DNA of 64,000 bases from Siphonodentalium dalli. Its lineage: Eukaryota > Mollusca > Scaphopoda > Gadilida > Siphonodentaliidae. The DNA lies in NCBI GenBank assembly GCA_032622095.1, contig CP136069.1:2761462-2825461 (forward strand), given 5' to 3'. The translations under genes were made by a program, and so were the position numbers. Positions 39,901 to 53,100 of this stretch are shown here, piece after piece (within the stretch, counting starts at the first letter, position 1; each line of letters starts with the position of its first letter). The notes under the pieces were generated by a model. The model saw only the letters and a program-made list of their open reading frames with translations, was not told where the DNA came from and ran no database searches.

Positions 39901-42900
39901 TCTGCTGTGGTTAAGGAGTCTATTATTTATTACATGATCCTACCCTTATTCCATTCAATAAACCCATTCTATAAATTGTGATATTAAACATTCGTTTAAT
40001 AACAGGAAATAGTGCCAGGTGACCTCTGACTTCCGGTTTGTTGTCCGTTTACATTTCATGCGCTACGTCTCAAAATACTAAGACTTCCAATATTTTTCCA
40101 ACAAACTATATACAGTTATCGCATTGTTTCGAGGTTGACACGAGGAATTGTCAACCCGAGGAAGTCAATATTCACCAAGGCCGTAGGCCAAGGTGAATAT
40201 TGACTTCCAAGGGCTGACAATTCCTCGTGTCAACCAAGAAACAATGCAATAACTGTTTTATTATATGAAATGCGCTTTGATTGGACAAGACGTTGTGACG
40301 TTGAACGTCACTGGGAAAATGCTATCTACTTTCAGGTCTGATAATAAGTTATGTTAACCCCTGAAGTACCTGACGTCACTCAGAACTGATATTAACCTAT
40401 TGTTTGATTAATGAGGTGAACATCATTATATATCTCGATGTTTTCGTTATGTTTTAACATAGGAATTGGGAAAGAAACTTATGATCATATAATAATAATG
40501 AATAAAGAGTTTGAAAAGTGATGTTATTAAATATGCGCCAAAGAGTCTTTATTTATCTGGGACTATTTCTTTATGCGGTCAAATAATGCATCGTTACGTG
40601 AAACGTCGTCACATGCCTTATAGAAGCCGATGTTAGTTTCGTGTCCAATTTATTGTATTAAGAATATTTTTCAAGGTTTTGGATCATGTAATAAATAGAA
40701 TCTAAAACTCGTCCCCAGTTTATAGCGGAATTTACAAAACTCGTCCAGTTAATTAGGTCTGGACCTCGCCTAAAACTTAATTTACTGGACTCGTTTTGGA
40801 AATTTCGCTATAAAATGGGGACTCGTTGTAGATCCTCTATTTAGGGCATTACTGTATATTAGACGACAACAGTTTTAAAGTCTTGTTTACAAACAGAAAA
40901 AAAGTAGATGCAGGAGGAAATAAAATAAATATATATAATCCTTTATTTCCTCCATGTAACGGAGAGCTTAGAATAAATTTATACAAATAACGATACGAAT
41001 GAACAATAACACAAAAAAGAATACATGTGAGTCATGTGAGTACATTAAGAATACATGTGAGTCATGTGAGTACATTAAGAATACATGTGAGTACATTAAG
41101 AATACATGTGAGTCATGTGAGTACATTAAGAATACATGTGAGTCATGTGAGTACATTAAGAATACATGTGAGTACATTAAGAATACATGTGAGTCGTGTG
41201 AGTACATTAAGAATACATGTGAGTCATGTGAGTACATTAAGAATACATGTGAGTCGTGTGAGTACATTAAGAATACATGTGAGTCGTGTGAGTACATTAA
41301 GAATACATGTGAGTCGTGTGAGTACATTAAGAATACATGTGAGTCGTGTGAGTACATTAAGAATACATGTGAGTCATGTGAGTACATTAAGAATACATGT
41401 GAGTCATGTGAGTACATTAAGAATACATGTGAGTCATGTGAGTACATTAAGAATACATGTGAGTCATGTGAGTACATTAAGAATACATGTGAGTCATGTG
41501 AGTACATTAAGAATACATGTGAGTCATGTGAGTACATTAAGAATACATGTGAGTCATGTGAGTACATTAAGAATACATGTGAGTCATGTGAGTACATTAA
41601 GAATACATGTGAGTCATGTGAGTACATTAAGAATACATGTGAGTCATGTGAGTACATTAAGAATACATGTGAGTCATGTGAGTACATTAAGAATACATGT
41701 GAGTCATGTGAGTACATTAAGAATACATGTGAGTCATGTGAGTACATTAAGAATACATGTGAGTCATGTGAGTACATTAAGAATACATGTGAGTCATGTG
41801 AGTACATGTGAGTACATTAAGAATACATGTGAGTACATTAAGAATACATGTGAGTACATTAAGAATACATGTGAGTCATGTGAGTACATTAAGAATACAT
41901 GTGAGTCATGTGAGTACATTAAGAATACATGTGAGTCATGTGAGTACATTAAGTCAATCACAGAAGGACATGAATGATAATTATATTTTTCATTTGATCA
42001 ATTATACAATAATATATAAAGAGAATTCAGGCACAAGTGTATAGACGATGTACCTGTTTAGCACGAAAGTATGGGGTTTCGGAATATTGGGATAAGATGC
42101 AATAAGATTCTTTATACAAGGGTAACAGAACTATATCAATAATACGCACCATAATAGTGAGTTGGCATGTAAGATGAATTGTAAGATGGAATTAGCTACT
42201 TCTGGAATAATTGTAATCTTATCCAGCGGTATATCGTTTGAATATGTTTCATTGTGTCCACAAGGATGGTTGACAATAGAGTATATGGTTATTAACCCAT
42301 AGAGAGCCCCATATAGTCTGGAGCAGACGACACTCCATAGTACATGCTCCCATCTGTGTGAGGCTCCCTGTGGGTTAAACATTATACTTTTATCAGTGAG
42401 GTTTGAGATGGATGTCTTACATTACTAAACAAGGATGGTCACGTATAGAAGATAGTTTGTGGTTGACAATAGAGTATATGGTTATGCTGGTGTGGGTCCA
42501 GTCAGAAAATAGCAAATCGCGTGACATCTTACTTTGTATGGATATATCTTATTTCAGTTTTCCGACACTGTCTTGTAGGTTAATTTCGTATCAGTTTTTG
42601 TTCCAAGTTACAGATAAAGACACCTGTATCTTTGCGGACAAATATACCATAGTGCTTTACATTTATTGAAAGAGTTAGAATGTCTACATGTTTGAGTTTT
42701 TTTCTTTTCAGATTTAAGCCTACTATTAAATAATTTTTTTTGTAACTGTGAAAAAAGTTGTAGGTAATGTTTGTAAAAGTACTAAACCAGACATTAAAAT
42801 AGGTGTCACCTTATATTTTTAAAATGTAATTGATGAATTTTACTACTAGTAATAGATGACCGACCGGTCGGGTGTGGTTTTTTGACTTTAATTGATGAAT

Positions 42901-45900
42901 TTTACTAACAGATGGCCGAGCAACCTCCAATCGAGGACCCTGAGGACGATTATGATGATGATGAAAAAGGAATGTTTTACTATGTAAGACAGTGATATGT
43001 TGTATCAAATTAACCCATAGAGAGCCCCATATAGACTGGAGCAGACAACACTCCATAGTACATGCTCCCATCTGTGTGAGGCTCCCTGTGGGTTAAACAT
43101 TATACTTTATCAGTGAGGTTTGAGATGGATGTCTTACATTACTAAACAAGCCTGCAAATAGCGTGTCTGTCATTTGCAGAATGGGGTCGTCATAGGGTGA
43201 ATTTAGTGATGCTATCCCGCACTAGCATCACCAAATTTACCCTCTGGAGACCTCATTCTGCGATGGGTGAACATCACCAACTTCAACTGGGGAACTTCAA
43301 TCTGATCCTAGGTCTATCACAGCAGTTGAGGGCCTAAGCAGAATGAGGTTCCTAGAGGGTGAATTTAGTGATGCTAGCCCGCTGTGCGGGATAGCGTCAC
43401 TAAATTCACCCTCTGGGACCTTATTCTGCAAATGACAGACACGCTATTTGCAGGCTTGGTAAGACAGTGATGTGCTTAAGTAATTGTAGGACCTTCCTAA
43501 TCCCACAGGGAGCCTCAAAGAGATGGAAGATTACAATGAGGTGTGTCTTCAGCTCTTGTCGGGCTCTCTATGGGTTTGCATGACCTTCGACCTTCCGAAC
43601 CCCCATTGTGGCTGAAGTGGTCATGTTTGCTTGGTGTGTAAGCAATCAATGTATTACAAAAATTTTGGAGAAAAATCTGGGAACCCAATAAATACATGAT
43701 TTGGAGATCCTGGGTACCATAATAAATGATTTGGAGATCCTGGGTACCTAATCATTGTTATAGAAATCCTGGGTACAATTATAATCAGTGATACCATGGA
43801 AACTTGATCACTTCAGCTGCTTTGTGTCATCAACATATGACCTTTTGACCTTGTGGACTCAAGTGTCCTGCTAATTTGCTAAGATGCTGGTGGGTCCTGC
43901 TGATTTGAGCAAATCGATGTTGTTAATAAAAAAGTACCATTTTCGTATTTAAATAACATATCCGCAGTGTTTGGTTGACCTGAACAAATCGATGAGAAGA
44001 TGCAATGTGCATAAAACATGTATATTTAGGAGATAAACGTGCATAAAACATGTATATTTAGGAGATAAACGTGCATAAAACATGTATATTTAGGAGATAA
44101 ACGTGCCCTGTTTCATTGTACAATCTGGGATTCGAACATGAGAACAGTTTGTGAATGAGCCAGCAAGTTTCACAAACTGTTTTTATGCTCGAATCCCAGA
44201 ATGTACAACGAAACAGGGTACGTTTATCTCCATTGTAATTCAATCTAGCAAGGACTTTGCAAAAAAACGTTAATGACTTTCATTTTGCCGTTGTCACCGT
44301 GCGTTGTGCATTGCATTACTCGGAACACGTTTCGCTACTCCGTTCTGCGCCGATGAAATTTTACCGTGCTACATTCAGATTTGAGCAGCCAATGTCGGTG
44401 AATCGAAAACAAAAGTTAGCCGCTCTCGGTCAATCAGAATGCTTGGTTTTTGTGACAAATATGCAATTGAATTACAATGTGAAATATTTTAACCCTTTAC
44501 CCAACAAAACGGCCAAAAACGCCCAAATAATGATTCAACAGCCTAAAATATCTTCGGTCTGTCTCAATAACACCATACAAATATGGATATCATTGGAACC
44601 GGTTCATTGACCACATTGTGATGGTTACAGGTATGCCCTGTGCCAATGCATTCTCTTATATTTGCGAGTCGACCATAGGTCGCCTCGCATATATAAGAGA
44701 ATGCATTGGCCTAAAAAACCTTTTTTTTAACACTTTTTACCATTTTTTCTTACATTCTTTAACAATTTTATAATATTTTCTTACATTTTTTAACAATTTT
44801 TATAATATTTTTCTACATTCTTTGACAATTTTATCATTTTTAATATGTGTTAAGCCAATGCATTCTCTTATATATGCGAGGCGACCTATGGTCGACTCGC
44901 ATATATAAGAGAATGCATTGGCACAGGGCCGTTCTGTTGGGTAAAGGGTTAATAATATCGCTGTTGGTTGTTGCCATACCGACCATACTTGAGATGATTA
45001 TCCCTGTTGTTTTGAAAACCAATCCTGAGATTAGTGTGCTTGCCATTTGCAGAATGAGGTCCCCAGAGGGTGAATTTAGTGATGCTATCCTGCATAGCGG
45101 GCTAGCATCACTAAATTCACCCTCTGGTGACCTCATTCTGCATGGCCTCATCTGCTATGAGAGACATAGACTCAGATTGAAATTCCCGAATGGTAAATAT
45201 TGTGATGTACACCCATTGGGAACCTCGATTATGCAATGTGTCATCTGTGGATATACATGTAGGGATACTAAAATAAACAAGACACAGTGTCGCCATTATT
45301 AAATTTGTTTTAAAGTGATGTGAAATACTCCAATGGGTGATTAAAATAGAAATAATCTTGCTGAATATTAACCCAAATTTACAACACACCGTCAGTCTTA
45401 TATACATGTAGTTATTAAATGCAATAAGTCTCGATGGCGAAATCATTTGCGTTAGTTTATTGACGATTGTTGAGTCCCAAATTGAGATGTAAATATTTAC
45501 AATTGAGCGTAGTTCAGACGGTCTTTTATACCGAGTTGTACAGTCGATTTCTTATAGATTTTGGGTGATGTTAGTAGAATGCTACATTCCCCCAGTTGGC
45601 ATAACGAGTACTAATTTATCAGTTTCACCCGAACATGTCCATAATATGTCTTTAATATATATGAATGTTTCATACACACACTGGCTTATTGTTCAAATCG
45701 CTTGTTTTAGCCAAACACTGTTACTATTACTTATAACAACATCACTTTGCCCTACCAGCATCATATCAAATTAGTAGGATCACTTAACCAGTGGTGACTA
45801 TGCGTGTTCCCTGTTTCCATAGCTACCTGTATGTTTAACCCACAGGGAGCCTCATGCAGATGGAAGCATGTACTAGAGAGTGTCGTCTGCTGCAGTCTAT

Positions 45901-48900
45901 GTGGGGCTCTCTATGGGATATGCGTGTTCCCTGTTTACATAGATACCTGTGTATCCTGTTGTTACCTCATGTCTGCAGTTGTTTTTTTTTGTAATCAGAC
46001 CTGAAAATATTGTGCTGGATGTTTGCAGAATGAGGTCCACAGAGGGTGAATTTAGTGATGCTACCCCGCAGTGTGAGGTCCCCAGAGAGTGAATTTAGTG
46101 ATGCTACCCCGCAGTGTGAGGTCCCCAGAGGGTGAATTTAGTGATGCTACCCCGCAGTGTGAGGTCCCCAGAGGATGAATTTAGTGATGCTACCCGCAGT
46201 GTGAGGTCCCCAGAGGGTGAATTTAGTGATGCTACCCTGCAGTGTGAGGTCCACAGAGGGTGAATTTAGTGATGCTACCCCGCAGTGTGAGGTCCACAGA
46301 GGGTGAATTTAGTGATGCTACCCCGCAGTGTGAGGTCCCCAGAGGGTAATTTAGTGATGCTACCCCGCAGTGTGAGGTCCCCAGAGGGTGAATTTAGTGA
46401 TGCTACCCCGCAGTGTGAGGTCCCCAGAGGGTGAATTTAGTGATGCTACCCCGCAGTGTGAGGTCCCCAGAGGGTGAATTTAGTGATGCTACCCCGCAGT
46501 GTGAGGTCCACAGAGGGTGAATTTAGTGATGCTACCCCGCAGTGTGAGGTCCACAGAGGGTGAATTTAGTGATGCTACCCCGCAGTGTGAGCTACAGTAA
46601 TGCCGTAAATAATCGAAAGCTCTCACTTTCCGATGAAGCCATATTTCCAACTAAATCCTGAAAAGTTACTCATAATTCTGCTCTGGTTAAGGAGTTGATT
46701 ATTTAGGGCATCACCAAATTCATCCTCTGGGGACCTCATTCTGCATGGCCTCATCTTCTGTGGGAGACGTAGATACAGATTTAAGTTCCCAGATGGTGAT
46801 GTGCACCCATTGGGCACCTCGATTATGCATTGTGTCGTCTGCTAATTTTGGGATATGGAGGACCTAAACTAAAAAAGAAAAAGAAACTTTCTAAAGAAGT
46901 TTTTAACCCTTTCAGTGCCAAGTCCGATTTTTGTATCAACCCATATTTCCTTGATCATTTTTCAAATTTATTGATTATAATAATGTGATACATTGATGAA
47001 AATAGGTCTTATCACATTATTATAATCAATATGACAAGAAAATCCAAACCGATGTACCCATATTGGACTTCTCCAAAGCATTCGATACAGTGCCCCACAA
47101 CAAATTACTGCAGAAGCTCGAAAATTACGGGATCCGAAACAACATACTAGATTGGCTGACATCTTTCCTGACAAATAGGCGTATGCGGGTAGCAGTTGAA
47201 GGAACCTGCTCTTCGTACCTACCAGTGGACTCTGGAGTTCCACAAGGTACTCTACTGGGACCCCTCCTGTTCCTCATACATGCAAACGACATACCAAACT
47301 GCGTAAATGCCCAAATAAGACTCTTCGCAGATGACTGTCTCATACAAAGAAACATCAACAAACAAGAGGACCACAAGATCCTCCAGAATGACCTGAAAGC
47401 TCTTGAAGATTGGGCAAATACATGGGAAATGTGATTTAACACACAAAAATGTTTCATCATGAGCATTCGGAACCGATCATCGCACATGTACCAACTAAAC
47501 AATGACATCCTTCAATCGGTCCACGACAACCAATATCTCGGATTAACCATCACCGACGATTTATCATGGTCATCACATGTGAGAAAAATAACCAAAAGAG
47601 CAAACTGCACTCTTGGACTTCTCTGCAGGAATATCAGACACGCACCGGAGAAATGTAAAAAAACAGCATAACATAGCCCTAGTCAGACAGACGCTTGAAT
47701 ATGGAGCAGCAGTTTGGGATCCACACGAAAAGAAGGATATAACATCAATTGAGAAAGTGCAAAGACGTGGCGCCAGATTTATCAAGAACAACTACAGGCG
47801 AATGGGGGTATCTGTAACCAACATGCTTGATGAACTGGAACTAACATCACTCCAAGAAAGACGCCAGGAAATAAGACTGACCCAGTTCCACAAGATAGTG
47901 AAGGGGATGGTGCCAGCTCTTGATGTGCATGACTTAATTCCTAATCCCAAAAAAGGAAAGCAGAAAGATTACTGCAACAAATTTCTCGGACTACATCTCC
48001 ACCAACATAGTCGAAAAGGAGGTTTGTAATAATAAATGGCCGTTCCAACTCAGGCGTACTAGCTGCGACCAGTACAAACACTCCTTTTTCGTAACAACGA
48101 CAATTGACTGGAACCAACTTGAGGATTCTGTTGTGTGCGCTAGCGATTCGGAGGAATTCGTAGGCCAGGGGCACTCCGAAAAAGTAGGATCGCTACTCCA
48201 GGAGAGTTCCACCAGTCGCAGCCTCCTGGAAAAACATCACACACCTCATCTCAGTGTGTCTAAAGCCAGCATTGGCTACTGCACAGGAAAATTACAGATA
48301 CAGAATAAATTTGAAAAATGATCAAGGAAATATGGGTTGATACAAAAATCGGACTTGGCACTGAAAGGGTTAAAGATACTAAAAAACTTGTTAATTTTAT
48401 AAAAAAGAAACTTTCCAGAGAAGATGAAGCCTAAGCACTAAATTCACCTTCTGGGGACCTCATTCTGTAAATGACTGACACACTAAATTCACCCTCTGGG
48501 AACCTCATTCTGTAAATGTCCGACACCATACTTTCAGAACTGTTTGTAATTGATAGTTTTCTTGTGGTTTGTATCTGGCTCTTTTTAAGTATTGAGGCGT
48601 TTCCTTTCTCTGGAAGTGGAAAGATTTAAGTTGGACCTACAGTAACACTCTAAATAATCGACTCCTCAACCACAGCAGAATTATGGGTAATTTTTCACGA
48701 TATTGTCGGAAATATGGCTTGTTGCCATTCATCGGAAAGCTCTCACTGAGAGGTTTCTGATGAATGGCAACAAGTCATATTTCCGACTACATCTTGAAAA
48801 ATTACCCATAATTCTGCTGTGGTTAAGGAGTCGATTAGTTAGGGCGTTACTGTACATGTAGTTCACCGCTGGAAGGAATCTGTGCTAACTGAAGACCACA

Positions 48901-50083
48901 TCCATGATGCAATTTATTACATGTATATAACCCTAAAAATGTAAAAAAAAATAAGATGACTTTGAACATATTTTAAAAGATAATTTTAGGTGGAGCATTC
49001 TCAGCAAGTAATTTTACCCTGTGCCAATGCATTCTCTTATATATGCGAGTCGACCATAGGTCGCCTCGCATATATAAGAGAATGCATTGGCCTAACAATT
49101 TTTTATCATTTTTTTTTATAAATTGTTCTTACAATTTTTAGGACATAAAATAAAAAACATCCATACACATATATAGAAGCATGTCGTCTGCTCATGTTTA
49201 TCTGGGGCTCTGTATGGGTGACATTATAAAATTGGAAATTAATAACTGTCATAAAACGATATATGATCTGAACGTGTGAAAGACTTGAATGACTCTGATG
49301 TAATTTGATTCATTTTCGGAATAACGTTCTGGCAATCTTTTGTATAGTTGCACAAAACATGAAACCAAATGAATCTACATTATGACATGCAAGTCGCAAA
49401 ATCTGGTATATATGATTGTATGTATGTGCAGGCTGCCGTGAATCTTACATTGGCGAGACCGACAACACGTTACGTGAGCACATGACATTACACCGTCAAC
49501 ACATCAGGCAGTCTGAATACAGAGAGATACAATTAAGCCAACATCTTGATGTTTGTGGGAACGGAAAGCTGAATTCACTGAAATGACGTCATACCATACA
49601 TGCCGGAAATGACGTCATACCATACATGCCGGAAATGACGTCATACCATACATGCCGGGAATGATGTCATACCATACATGCCGGAAATGACGTCATACCA
49701 TACATGCCTGAAATGACGTCATACCATACATGCCTGAAATGGTGTCATACCATACATGCCTGAAATGACGTCATACCATACATGCCAGAAACGGAAATGA
49801 CGTCGTACCATACATGTCGGAAATGACGTCATACCATACATGCCGGAAATGACGTCACACCATACATGCCGGAAATGACGTCATACCATACATGTCGGAA
49901 ATGACGTCATACCATACATGCCGGAAACGGAAATGACGTCACAATACAATACACTAACTTTGATTATCTTTAAATCTGAAGAGCTCTTTTAAGAGTGAAA
50001 TTAATGCATAATATTAAAAAAGATAATCATAAAAATGAGTCATATTCAACATGTTATTCATATATTGAACTGTTAATCATTTG

Positions 50084-50120
<37 letters not shown>

Positions 50121-53100
50121 CTACATAATGCATGATTATATTTTCCACCTCACCCTACCCTATACAATATAATCATGCATTATGTAGTATATATATATAT
50201 ATATAACCCACCTCACTCCACCCTATACAATATAATCATACATTGTGTAGTATATATATACCCACCTCACCCTACCCTATACATATACAATTCAATCCTG
50301 CATTATGTAGAATATATAAACCCACCTCACCCTACCGTATACAATATAATAAATATTTAACAAATTATGCAGAATTATGGGCCTTTTTTTTATAAAATTG
50401 CCGAAAAGTGTTATTTATCAACATGTTGTTCAACGAAAAGCCTCTTGAGATATCAATCTTCATCCGGAATTTGGTCCGAGACTGTTGGCTCATCAACTTT
50501 TTACTGGGCCGCTAATAAGTCTCGATGGTGAAAAATAATAGATTTCAAAAATCATTATTTAATAACCCTGAGCTTTGATAGGTGGGTTCCTCGACTCGAA
50601 TCATAAATTTTTTACCTCCGAAACCAAATAAATAGTAATTGAGGGGCATTTAACCCTTTACCCAACAAACCGGCCAAAACCGGCCAAATAAAGATTCAAC
50701 AGCCTAAAATATCTTCCGTCTGTCTCAATATAACCATACAAATATGGATATCATTGGAACCGGCTCCTTGACCACATTGTGATAGTTACAGTTATGCCCT
50801 GTGCCAATGCATTCTCTTATATAGGTCGCCTCGCATATATAAGAGAATGCATTGGCCTAAAAAAAATATTTTTTTAACACTTTTTACCATTTTCTTACAT
50901 TCTTTAACAATTTTATAATTTGTAATGTGTTAAGCCAATGCATTCTCTTATATATGCGAGGCGACCTATGGTCGACTCGCATATATAAGAGAATGCATTG
51001 GCACAGGGCCCTTCTGTTGGGTAAAGGGTTAATTGGATTATGCATCTTTAATTCAATGGGTAATTTGTTTTCCCAATTACAGTAATAAAGTTGTGTCACC
51101 TTTAACCCTTTCATGACTCGAGCTTCCTGTAGGGAGCCCCATACAGGTGGCAGCTTGTATTGCTGAGTGCCGTCTGCTCACGTCTGTGAGGGGCTCCGTA
51201 AGGGTAGTTTAACTCTTCTATGACTGGTGCTTCCAGATTTTTTTATGAAAACCCTGTGCCAATGCATTCTCTTATATATGCGAGTCGACCATAGGTCGCC
51301 TCGCATATATAAGAGAATACATTGGCCTAACAAATGTTATATTATTTTTTTATAAACCTCATATATATGCTAATTCTATGATATATGATAAGACTCTTGA
51401 ATTGGTTAACAAAACAGAACCGAAACGGGCTATTCTGACTTGACAGGTATTTTCAGATAGACAATCAGTTTTAGCGGGAGGGTTAAGTTTGTGGAAATAT
51501 CTCGGATATCAGTGTTTGTGCTGTTGATATTAATAAATCAAATGCTTTATACCAAAAAATGAACATTTTATAGGAAATCTTCTGGATTTTTTTTTTTTAA
51601 AAGCAGTCATTTATGCCTTTTTTTTGGCATTTTCATGAATTTTTCACAAAAATTGTTGGAGAATATTTTTTGGGCATTTTCGTGAATTTTTCTCAAAAAT
51701 TATTGGAGAATATAATTTGTTGCACATCATTAATGTTAAACAACCCAGATAGAATAAATATCTGATATCAAGTATATTTTATTCAACATTTGTCTTACAT
51801 GTATATTTTATTCAACATTTGTCTTATGTTATTGGTTTTACTGATAATATACTGATTATACTGAAATTTGCAGGTCAAAACACTAAAAAGGTAAAAAAAT
51901 ATATTTTTCACCTGCTCCACCCTGGATACCTCAGTGTTTTGGAACCCTCATGGGGCAAGGATAATTGGATATAGCGTCCAAATTTCTACCCTATCGTGTG
52001 ACACTACCCTTATCTGGGGGCTGGTCTATTGTAAGAACAAATTCTAAAAAATGATAAAATTGTTAAAGAATATAACACAAAATTTATAAAAATTGTTATA
52101 GAATGTAAGAAAAAATTACTTTATCATACTAATTGACTTTTTGACAACGTTTAGTTTAATGGTACTCAATCCGATCAGAGGGTCCCCATATCATCAAGAT
52201 GCAGCAACAACATTTCTTCAAAATACGTTTTAGTTATCAGAATCAATATATTGTAACAAAATAATGCTAACCACTGTCAACTATTGTAGCAAATTTCCCA
52301 AAACGTGTTATTTATTAACATTTTGTTCAACAAAGTATTTCCGTATTATCACTTAAGTATCACAAAATTTGGCCGTATTACCACTTGATTTTAGAGTTAT
52401 CCATCTTCATCCGCAATTTTGTCCGAAACCTTCCATTTAACCACATGTTTCTGGGCCACATATTACTACACATCTCGAGAAATAACAAACTTCAAAAATC
52501 GATATCTGATCACCCTGAGCTTTGATGGGTGGGTTCCTCGACTCAAATTAAATATTTGTTTTCCCCCGAAGCCAAAGAAATAGTAATTTAGGAGCGTCTG
52601 ATCGAATTGAGTACCTTTAATTGCTTGAATAGGTTTATGAATTTGAAGCCAAAGTTAATAGTAATTTGTTGTTGTTGTATCTTGATGGTATGGGGACGTC
52701 TGATCGAATTGAGTACCTTTAATTGCTTGAATAGGTTTATGAATTTGAAGCCAAAGTTAATAGTAATTTGTTGTTGTTGTATCTTGATGGTATGGGGACG
52801 TCTGATCGAATTGAGTATCTTTAATTGCTTGAATAGGTTTATGAATTTGAAGCCAAAGTTAATAGTAATTTGTTGTTGTTGTATCTTGATGGTATGGGGA
52901 CGTCTGATCGAATTGAGTACCTTTAATTGCTTGAATAGGTTTACGAATTTGAAAAATTGTCACTTGTTATTATCACGGTGGGGAATCACATCGTTTCGAG
53001 GTTGGTTCAAAATGTGCAAACGCACAAAATCATAATATACGAGGAACTGATACAAAACACAGCAGTTTGACTGTGACGAGCATATGCTGGTTTATTTTGA

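Noticed and set aside
40968..41977. Long open frames (270-316 codons) on both strands
   Set aside because: They are translations of a 30-bp tandem repeat whose length is a multiple of three, open in several frames at once, with no unique sequence.
47125..47508. 127-codon minus-strand frame
   Set aside because: Antisense shadow of the LINE reverse transcriptase.
52607..53035. 142-codon cysteine-containing repeat protein
   Set aside because: The frame follows a 102-bp tandem repeat of transposon ends and has no start context or splice sites.
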